Shown here piece by piece: positions 57,937 to 64,000 of a stretch of 64,000 nucleotides of DNA. The translations under genes were made by a program, and so were the position numbers. How positions within the stretch are numbered: the stretch's first letter is position 1; each line of letters opens with the position of its first letter. The stretch comes from a cyanobacterium PCC 7702 (GTDB taxonomy: Bacteria; Cyanobacteriota; Cyanobacteriia; Cyanobacteriales; Nostocaceae), in contig KB235926.1 in assembly GCA_000332255.1 (NCBI GenBank), forward strand, positions 779,416 to 843,415. The letters are read 5' to 3'. Under the pieces are notes generated by a model. The model was given only the letters and a program-made list of their open reading frames with translations, did no database searches and had not been told where the DNA came from.

Positions 57937-59274
57937 GTGAACAACACCTTAAAAAGTCGTTTATCTATCTTTGTGAATCCAATGACACTTGATAACAACC
58001 AAAGGCTTATCTATAAAAACTCTCAATCTCCAGGACAGTCTGCTTTCTCTTTGGCTGTCAACTCTACCAATCCCTTTAATCACTCTGGGTTGAACTTTGG
58101 ACAGAATCATGACAGCAAAAAGATTCCCAGTGAAGAAACTCGAATTGGTGACATTGTTCCCGGTCGAGTTGCCAACATTAAAGTAATTGGTGTTGGTGGT
58201 GGCGGTAGTAATGCGGTTAATCGCATGATCGCATCTGATGTCAGTGGAGTCGAGTTTTGGTCAATTAATACCGATGCCCAAGCTTTGACTTTAACATCAG
58301 CTCCGTGTCGGTTGCAAATCGGACAAAAGTTGACCCGCGGTTTGGGAGCGGGTGGGAATCCAGCTATTGGTCAAAAGGCTGCGGAGGAATCACGGGATGA
58401 GATTGCGACGGCTTTAGAAGGTGCGGATTTAGTGTTTATTACCGCTGGTATGGGGGGTGGGACTGGTACCGGTGCAGCTCCTATTGTGGCGGAAGTAGCA
58501 AAAGAAATGGGTGCTCTTACTGTGGGTGTAGTAACGCGTCCGTTTGTTTTCGAAGGTCGCCGTCGTACCAGTCAAGCAGAGCAAGGAATTGAAGCGCTCA
58601 AAAGCAGGGTAGACACTTTAATTATCATCCCTAATAACAAGCTTTTAGAAGTGATCCCAGAGCAAACACCGATGCAAGAAGCTTTTCGTTACGCAGATGA
58701 TGTGTTGCGACAAGGCGTGCAGGGTATTTCTGATATCATCACAATTCCTGGTTTGATTAATGTTGACTTTGCAGACGTACGAGCAGTGATGGCGGATGCG
58801 GGGTCTGCTTTGATGGGGATCGGTATTGGCTCTGGAAAATCGAGAGCAAGAGAAGCAGCGATCGCTGCTATTTCTTCACCCCTACTGGAAAGTTCTATTG
58901 AAGGAGCCAGGGGCGTTGTTTTTAATATTACAGGCGGCAGTGACCTCACCCTTCACGAAGTCAACGCTGCAGCAGAAACAATCTACGAAGTTGTAGATCC
59001 AAACGCCAATATTATCTTTGGTGCAGTGATTGATGATAGGTTGCAAGGCGAAGTCAGACTAACTGTAATTGCTACCGGATTTACGGGTGAAGTCCAAACC
59101 GCGCAGCAACCAAGCGTTACTCAGGGACGGGTAGTACCTCCGCAACCAAGACGTCCTGCTGCACTACAACAACCTCCAGTTGTCAATCCTCCCACACAAG
59201 TTCCAGAACCAAAAGAAAAATCGATCTTGGATATTCCTGAATTTCTCAGGAATCGGCGACCACCACGCAATTAA
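57937..59274 (+). CDS. ftsZ: Cell division GTPase FtsZ
   Basis: FtsZ polymerises at mid-cell and drives division. The 445-residue product has a 60-residue N-terminal peptide, conserved in heterocyst-forming cyanobacteria, then the tubulin-like GTPase core with [12 protein letters not shown] and the signature [12 protein letters not shown], the T7 loop [11 protein letters not shown], and a C-terminal peptide [12 protein letters not shown] that binds partner proteins. Two starts compete: GTG at 57937 or the ATG at 57982, giving MTLDNNQ as in the usual Anabaena annotation. Neither has a good ribosome-binding site. The gene is convergent with gshB. Confidence 0.96.
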   Translation: MNNTLKSRLSIFVNPMTLDNNQRLIYKNSQSPGQSAFSLAVNSTNPFNHSGLNFGQNHDSKKIPSEETRIGDIVPGRVANIKVIGVGGGGSNAVNRMIASDVSGVEFWSINTDAQALTLTSAPCRLQIGQKLTRGLGAGGNPAIGQKAAEESRDEIATALEGADLVFITAGMGGGTGTGAAPIVAEVAKEMGALTVGVVTRPFVFEGRRRTSQAEQGIEALKSRVDTLIIIPNNKLLEVIPEQTPMQEAFRYADDVLRQGVQGISDIITIPGLINVDFADVRAVMADAGSALMGIGIGSGKSRAREAAIAAISSPLLESSIEGARGVVFNITGGSDLTLHEVNAAAETIYEVVDPNANIIFGAVIDDRLQGEVRLTVIATGFTGEVQTAQQPSVTQGRVVPPQPRRPAALQQPPVVNPPTQVPEPKEKSILDIPEFLRNRRPPRN

Positions 59275-59773
59275 TCTATTAATAGCTATTAATTAGCTGG
59301 TTTATGGTTGTCTCATGAAAACACAATTGTTCTACTAAAGGCAGGGGTAAGCAATTAAGTTGCCATCCCCAAAATTGCCAATGTGTGACAGAACCGTTCT
59401 CAACAGATTCAAGTCTCCCGATTCGGACTTGTCAGTTAGTTTGCTGTCAAAAGTATGACGGGGTAGGGAAATTGTCCCTGACTAGGAAGGCGAGTTGTTA
59501 TGCTCTTGTTGTTTGACTGAAAAAAGTGGAGTTCTATATTGTCTGTCTTTGAGGATTTGGCAATTTTCCTACTCCTGGAGCAGTCAAAATAACAAAGTCT
59601 GGCTGTGTGGGATTGGGTTTGAAATACTGCTGTTATCACCAGTGAAAGTGTTATCAAAATTTCACCAGGCAAGTCCTTTTGCCAAGGTGGTGTTAGAGTG
59701 AGCGTCCAAGCTTTGACCACAGAACAAAATCTGGTGTCGGCGCCGGAAGTTTAGTAGTGCCTTACACACAATC
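59275..59773. other. 499-base region between convergent ftsZ and gshB
   Basis: A 16-base perfect palindrome ATTAATAGCTATTAAT (59278-59293) sits directly after the ftsZ stop and could act in termination. The rest has no gene or repeat that I can support. Confidence 0.5.
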
Positions 59774-60742
59774 CTATGGAAAGAAAAATTGCTCAATCCG
59801 CCGAATAACTTGAGGACTAAGGCGGATACCTTCTAGTCGGTCAATTTCGCGAATTCCAGTAGGACTTGTAACGTTCACTTCTGTCAGATAGCCACCTATA
59901 ACATCTATACCTACAAAAATCAATCCATCCTTAAGTAGAGTTGCGGCTATTTGAGAGCAAATTTCATATTCTCTAGCAGTGATTTCAGTTTTAGCAACAG
60001 TACCACCAGCAGCCATGTTGTTGCGAAACTCGCCGGCGGCAGAAAGACGGTTGACAGCACCGATAGGTTCTCCGTTGAGTAGAATTATCCGCTTATCTCC
60101 TTCCTTGGCTTCTGGTATGAATTTTTGCACCATTACCGGCAATTTTCCCTGAAAAGTACTCAGTTCGATGAGGGAGTTAAAATTGCGATCGCCTGATTGT
60201 AAAATCAGAATTCCTTCACCAGCTTTGTTACCTAAAGGTTTGAGAACCGCTGTTCCCTTGGCTTCCACAAATTGTCGGATGATATGTTTATCTGCAGTAA
60301 CAATAGTTTCTGGAATCAGGTTACGAAACTGCAGGGCATACATTTTTTCGTTAGCCGCCCGTATACCACTGGGATTGTTAATCACCAAGGTTTTGCTGGG
60401 ATCGATGTAGTCCAGGATATAGGTGGCGTAGAGATAGGAAGTTGTGACTGGTGGATCTGTCCGCAAAAACACGACGTCCATGGTTTCCAGACAACAGAAA
60501 GTGCGATCGCTCAACTTGTACCAAGGATTCGCCGCTACCCAGCGTTCCCCTACCAACTCTACAGGTACAATTTGCACGCGTTCTAAGATAGCCCAAGCTT
60601 TTCCTTCTACTACACTTAACAAATTAGCTTGAGTTATCCAAACTTCATGTCCCTCAAGCTGCGCTGCTTCCATTAAAGCAACACTAGTATCGTGACACGG
60701 ATCGAGCGTTGGAATGGGATCGATAATAAAAGCCAGTTTCAC
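59774..60742 (-). CDS. gshB: Glutathione synthetase
   Basis: GshB joins gamma-glutamylcysteine and glycine using ATP. The 322-residue product has the N-terminal prokaryotic domain (MKLAFIIDPIPTLDPCHDTSVALM), and an ATP-grasp domain with the phosphate-binding loop KPLGNKAGEGI and the C-terminal DVIGGYLTEVNVTSPTGIREID metal-binding segment. Start GTG at 60742. It is preceded by grxC, 109 bases upstream on the same strand; the pair is a standard cyanobacterial redox arrangement. Confidence 0.95.
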   Translation of the reverse strand: MKLAFIIDPIPTLDPCHDTSVALMEAAQLEGHEVWITQANLLSVVEGKAWAILERVQIVPVELVGERWVAANPWYKLSDRTFCCLETMDVVFLRTDPPVTTSYLYATYILDYIDPSKTLVINNPSGIRAANEKMYALQFRNLIPETIVTADKHIIRQFVEAKGTAVLKPLGNKAGEGILILQSGDRNFNSLIELSTFQGKLPVMVQKFIPEAKEGDKRIILLNGEPIGAVNRLSAAGEFRNNMAAGGTVAKTEITAREYEICSQIAATLLKDGLIFVGIDVIGGYLTEVNVTSPTGIREIDRLEGIRLSPQVIRRIEQFFFP

Positions 60743-60851
60743 CCTTTATGCCTCAACTGCCAGGTAATTCCAAAGTCACTTTTCATTATCCCCTGGGGAA
60801 TTAGTTTGTTGGCGATCGCTTTTCTGAAAAATCCGCCCTACCTTCCCACTC

Positions 60852-61124
60852 CTAAACGCCGCTGCTAGAAGCAAGCAACCGATCTAACTTCCCCTGGGCG
60901 TCCAAGGCATAGATATCGTCACAACCACCAATGTGAACATCATTGATAAATATTTGCGGCAAAGAACGCCTTCCATTCGACCTTTGAGCCATTTTTTGCC
61001 GGGCTTTTTCGTCTCCATCTATATTGTATTCAATGAATTCCACTCCCTTTTTCTTTAACAAGCTTTTAGCACGGATACAAAAGGGGCAAGCACTCCAAGT
61101 GTAAATTTCTACTTTGGCAGCCAT
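60852..61124 (-). CDS. grxC: Glutaredoxin 3
   Basis: A 90-residue dithiol glutaredoxin with the active site CPFC (WSACPFCIRAKSLL) and the glutathione-contact residues in SLPQIFINDVHIGGCDD. It reduces disulfides and glutathione adducts with GSH. Start ATG at 61124. The downstream gene makes glutathione, so both are likely cotranscribed. Confidence 0.94.
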   Translation of the reverse strand: MAAKVEIYTWSACPFCIRAKSLLKKKGVEFIEYNIDGDEKARQKMAQRSNGRRSLPQIFINDVHIGGCDDIYALDAQGKLDRLLASSSGV

Positions 61125-61916
61125 GACTTCCTCTACTTGCTGTAATAATTCTTAATTTTAGAATTTAATTCTTAACTATGGGAAATTCGCTTTTCTCTTT
61201 GCTTTCCACACAAGCAAAATAGCCACCAACTAAAGTGACACCAAAAGCCCTCTCCACCAAATACTTTCATAAATTACTTCAAAAACAATGGGTTTAAAAC
61301 CCCGTCTTAGAACAACGGCTTTATTTAGTATTGATTGAGTGGCTTTTAAGAACTTCAACCGTTACACCACCAACAGAAGACACGAAGTAACTAGCACTCC
61401 TTAGCAATCGTTTCCCATCAGGGTTGGAGTATCCAGATTGACCGTATCTACAACTAGATACCCCTTCTAGGGCATTAACAATTTTAGATAGTGTAATATA
61501 TTTTATATTTACTTTAGCAGACTAATTAAAGTAATGAACATAAAAGCTAGATGTAAGTATAGATTTTAGTAAACAGACTAACACTAGCAAAGTTTAGCTA
61601 AGTTGTTTGGCTGCGTCCGGGTTGCCTAGAATAACACTTTAGCTTTCTGCAAGCAGTCGGAAAATTACCAGGATACAACAAACTCTCGGCAATTCTTGTA
61701 ATAGCAAAAAAGGTGCTAAATTTGGTGCACCTCTGTTCGAAAAAGAAAACTAATTCACAATCATCTATAAAAGAGAGGGAAATTTATTTAGCTAAAATTC
61801 AGGCAATCAAACCAATCTAGTCAATGAAAAATAGTATAAAATAAAACTGGCTTAAAAGCGTAGTAGCACCTTTAAGCCTTCGTTTATGATTGTGCCGCCC
61901 AAATAGCAATTTACTT
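61125..61916. other. 792-base region with possible relic of a mobile element
   Basis: Upstream of grxC and downstream of the PEP-CTERM gene. Near 61289-61320 lies a palindromic block reminiscent of the end of IS200/IS605-type elements (listed separately). Further right the sequence is AT-rich and featureless. Confidence 0.4.
61289..61522 (-). pseudogene. Possible 3' relic of an IS200/IS605-like element
   Basis: On the minus strand a frame without a start codon (61522 to 61322, 66 codons) ends in VTVEVLKSHSINTK and stop. It is followed within a few bases by GCCGTTGTTCTAAGACGG and GGGTTTTAAACCC, two adjacent imperfect hairpins like the right end of IS605-family elements. The peptide contains SCRYGQSGYSNPDGKRLL, which I cannot assign to a family. 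Relic status is inference. Confidence 0.3.
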
Positions 61917-62729
61917 TTATTTGTTTTTTTTCATCAGTCTCAAACTAACTGCAGCAAAAACTCCTAAAGCAGCAGTGGTAGCTGGTTCAGGAACTTTTTG
62001 AGGAGGAGGTGGTGGAGAAACATAATAAGTGCTAGGCTCGTTTAAAGAAGTGCCGTACTGGAAACGAACATTTCCAATTTTGTTGATATCAAAGTTAGTT
62101 GGTAGTCCTGATAAAACAAATGTGGCAGAATTCTTTACAAAAGTTCCTCCACTAACTGCTGGATTGGGATTGTCATAACCAGTAATAATACCGTAATTGA
62201 ATTGTTGCCCGCCAGAAAGACCAAAACCAGGTGTTATGCCAAAACCAGCTGTACCAAGACCGTAGTGCTGGGTTACCGGTGCACTTACACCAGTAGCTCC
62301 ACCAAGTCCCGTACTAGAGGTGGTGGATGCAAAACCCCATTCCACTCTTCCTCCCACCGATCTGAGATTAACGTTACTTCCAGAGTTTGCACCGATGACG
62401 GTCCCAGCTGTAGCTGAAGATAGGGATAAGTTCAAAAAAGAATCATTATAGTCCCAGAAAACTGCAGTTAGGACATCAGAAGGTACTGAAGCACCCGGTC
62501 CGGTATTGGTAAGAACAACTGTTAACTTACCCGGATTTAGGGAGTCATCAAACAACACTGATGCTCCCAAAGCGTTTGTAGTTCCACCTGATACTGGATT
62601 GGTTCCTGTTGCTGAGAAAGCTATGGAACCTGCATGAGCTTTGGGGATTAGTCCAGGCAAAAATATTACTAATGATGAAAAACCACAAATCAGATACCTG
62701 ACTGCTTGTTTAGAAATATTTTGAGACAC
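61917..62729 (-). CDS. PEP-CTERM anchored exported protein
   Basis: The 270-residue product has a signal peptide (about residues 5-34, ending AHA), a Gly/Ser/Thr/Asn-rich beta-type body (35-240), a Pro-run linker (PPPPP), and a C-terminal PEP-CTERM sorting signal: VPEPATTAALG, a hydrophobic helix, and the basic end RLMKKNK. Such proteins are processed by an exosortase and placed at the outer surface; the function of the body is unknown. I chose the GTG at 62729 because AAGGAG lies nine bases upstream; the open TTG at 62738 would leave no spacing. Confidence 0.85.
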   Translation of the reverse strand: MSQNISKQAVRYLICGFSSLVIFLPGLIPKAHAGSIAFSATGTNPVSGGTTNALGASVLFDDSLNPGKLTVVLTNTGPGASVPSDVLTAVFWDYNDSFLNLSLSSATAGTVIGANSGSNVNLRSVGGRVEWGFASTTSSTGLGGATGVSAPVTQHYGLGTAGFGITPGFGLSGGQQFNYGIITGYDNPNPAVSGGTFVKNSATFVLSGLPTNFDINKIGNVRFQYGTSLNEPSTYYVSPPPPPQKVPEPATTAALGVFAAVSLRLMKKNK

Positions 62730-62817
62730 TGATTTCAACTCCTTTGCTTGTTAATTAATTGCATTTAAAGATGTTTAAGTTTCAATACTTTTTTGTCATT
62801 CACTAGTACAATTTGAC

Positions 62818-62839
62818 ATAGACAAAAATAATTGTCTAT
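62818..62839. promoter_or_regulatory. Perfect 8-base inverted repeat upstream of the PEP-CTERM gene
   Basis: ATAGACAA (62818-62825) and TTGTCTAT (62832-62839) around AAATAA. Distance to the start codon is about 90 bases, compatible with an operator or a leader hairpin. Confidence 0.35.
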
Positions 62840-62883
62840 CTCCTTAGTTAAAAATTTAATTTCAATAGTTGTACGTAAATAAT

Positions 62884-62904
62884 TACGGAATAGCAAATTC
62901 CGTA
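62884..62904. promoter_or_regulatory. Second perfect 8-base inverted repeat
   Basis: TACGGAAT (62884-62891) and ATTCCGTA (62897-62904) around AGCAA, 45 bases further upstream than the first. The two repeats differ in sequence. Confidence 0.35.
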
Positions 62905-63385
62905 GATTTATCACTAATTAAAATAATCTTCAAAATGTAGCGTTAAAAAAATAATATTAATTTCCTAGAAATCACACTTAGTTAAGAGTGTTGCTCGTGT
63001 CTGCTGTTTTTGCAAGCAAAAGAATTGATGGAAAAATAATTCAATCACCTAATAAAAAATCAGAAAGCTTTCTTGAAGAGACGTGGAAAAATTTAATTTT
63101 CTTGGACGTTCAAAGGCAGGGTAATATAGCAAGTGAAGATATAATTAAACTTTACCATCGAGGGAAAATGCAGGGGCAGTACAGGCAAAGCAAGGGTAAA
63201 TATAAAAATGGTGATAAAGTAATTAACAATTAACTAGCAAATACCCGGATAAAATTTGTCTGGTAAAGTCCATGTATCCCCACGCCTTCCTGACAGGTAG
63301 GACACAGGACTGATGGCTTATCGCAAGCCCTTGAAAAGTTAAAATATTAAAATGTTAATGTTACAAGGTGAATCACAACGGGGCA

Positions 63386-63937
63386 ATGTCACAAAGCAGC
63401 AAACCCACCTATTACACTGTGCTAGGACTGCATCCCTCTGCATCACCAATTGAAATCCGTCGTGCTTATCGGGAATTGAGCAAACGCTATCATCCCGACA
63501 CTACAAATTTACCGATCTCCGTAGCCACTGCAAAATTCCAGCAACTGAATGAAGCTTATGCTACCTTGAGCAATCCGGAACGGCGGTTAAGCTATGACCT
63601 GAAAATAGGTTATTCTCGTTTTGGAGTTATTCAACCGCTTCCGGATCTGAATCGTCCTGCTTATCATTCCTATGACTGGTCTAAATCAGCTTATCTTGAC
63701 GATCGCGATCGCCCACTTTCAGCAGGTGAAGTTTTTGCTTTGTTTATTCTTGGCCTGACATTCGTGGGTTGTTTGTTGCTTGCGATCGCCATTGGGTTAA
63801 TTCGGGGGGAAGCTGCTTTCCAAACCCAACTGGTACAACCAACTTCTGTTGTTGTACAGCAGCAAGTTAAAACTAAACTTTCTCAACCTTACTATCCGTC
63901 AGAATACAAGGGAGAAACTAAATTCAGCCAGCAATAA
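63386..63937 (+). CDS. Membrane-anchored J-domain (DnaJ-like) protein
   Basis: The 183-residue product starts with a J-domain (residues 8-72; TYYTVLGLHPSASPIEIRRAYRELSKRYHPD, with the HPD motif that stimulates Hsp70 ATPase), then a spacer, one membrane helix (about 122-144, ALFILGLTFVGCLLLAIAIGL) and a Gln-rich tail. It lacks the Gly/Phe and zinc domains of DnaJ, so it is a type III co-chaperone that would recruit DnaK to a membrane. The ATG at 63386 is preferred; a GTG at 63368 would add six residues. Confidence 0.88.
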   Translation: MSQSSKPTYYTVLGLHPSASPIEIRRAYRELSKRYHPDTTNLPISVATAKFQQLNEAYATLSNPERRLSYDLKIGYSRFGVIQPLPDLNRPAYHSYDWSKSAYLDDRDRPLSAGEVFALFILGLTFVGCLLLAIAIGLIRGEAAFQTQLVQPTSVVVQQQVKTKLSQPYYPSEYKGETKFSQQ

Positions 63938-64000
63938 AGAAATAACTGCTTTAGCTGCAGTTGCTTTACTGCTAAACTGGAAAAGAAGTAAATAATAATC

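Larger units (their letters stand above)
62730..63385. other. 656-base region between PEP-CTERM and J-domain genes
   Basis: Two perfect inverted repeats occur: ATAGACAA/TTGTCTAT at 62818-62839 and TACGGAAT/ATTCCGTA at 62884-62904. A 81-codon open frame (62988-63233) is Lys/Gln rich, without a ribosome-binding site or known family, so it is not called as a gene. Confidence 0.45.

Noticed and set aside
62988-63233. 81-codon open frame before the J-domain gene
   Set aside because: No ribosome-binding site, low-complexity Lys/Gln tail, no family resemblance; kept only as a note in the intergenic entry.

Overview
The window is chromosomal DNA of a filamentous, heterocyst-forming cyanobacterium (order Nostocales in the broad sense). 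The evidence is a full-length hetR with all known key residues, a heterocyst-clade FtsZ with its long N-terminal peptide, and cyanobacteria-specific genes: pxcA, a BicA-like SulP transporter, petF, bvdR, COP23 and DUF1350. The palindrome GCGATCGC (HIP1) recurs throughout, inside and between genes. Species cannot be fixed from the sequence alone. No rRNA, tRNA, CRISPR array, prophage or intact insertion sequence was seen. Gene order is mostly housekeeping with loose spacing.

Layout. 0-17.6 kb: COP23 secreted protein and a membrane Ser/Thr kinase (minus); aspS; htpX with a small conserved gene; a large UvrD/AddB-like P-loop protein divergent from pxcA; a double-VOC protein divergent from a diguanylate cyclase with a degenerate ethylene-receptor-like membrane domain; a ferritin-like protein convergent with an FAD oxidoreductase. 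17.7-25.1 kb: a ClC-CBS-Usp antiporter, a zinc dehydrogenase abutting a PiT phosphate transporter, and an EamA transporter with a long coiled-coil N terminus. 25.1-26.6 kb: hetR behind a 640-base leader that contains a textbook NtcA-type promoter and tandem stem-loops. 26.7-33.8 kb: secreted Cys-rich protein, rpsD, moaA, SulP transporter divergent from an ArsR-family regulator, and serC.

33.9-41.6 kb: DUF1350 hydrolase-fold protein; a REC-PP2C phosphatase convergent with a STAS anti-anti-sigma protein (a partner-switching pair); a hexapeptide acyltransferase; a minus-strand stress cluster srxA-dps-(HTH/GrpE-like fusion); a SpoIID/LytB protein; petF. 41.9-50.4 kb: bvdR, map, a pentapeptide-repeat membrane protein, a TPR lipoprotein, an RmlD-like reductase and glgP. 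50.4-55.1 kb: glycine cleavage genes gcvT-gcvH-gcvP on the minus strand. 55.3-64 kb: a small conserved gene, ftsQ, a kilobase spacer, ftsZ, then grxC-gshB (minus), a PEP-CTERM protein and a membrane J-domain protein.

No obviously new defence or mobile system is present. The most unusual items are the HTH/GrpE-like fusion in the srxA-dps cluster, the ethylene-sensor-like domain that has lost its copper cysteine, the hetR leader, the long ftsQ-ftsZ spacer, a family of dispersed nested palindromes, and a possible relic of an IS200/IS605-type element near 61.3 kb.
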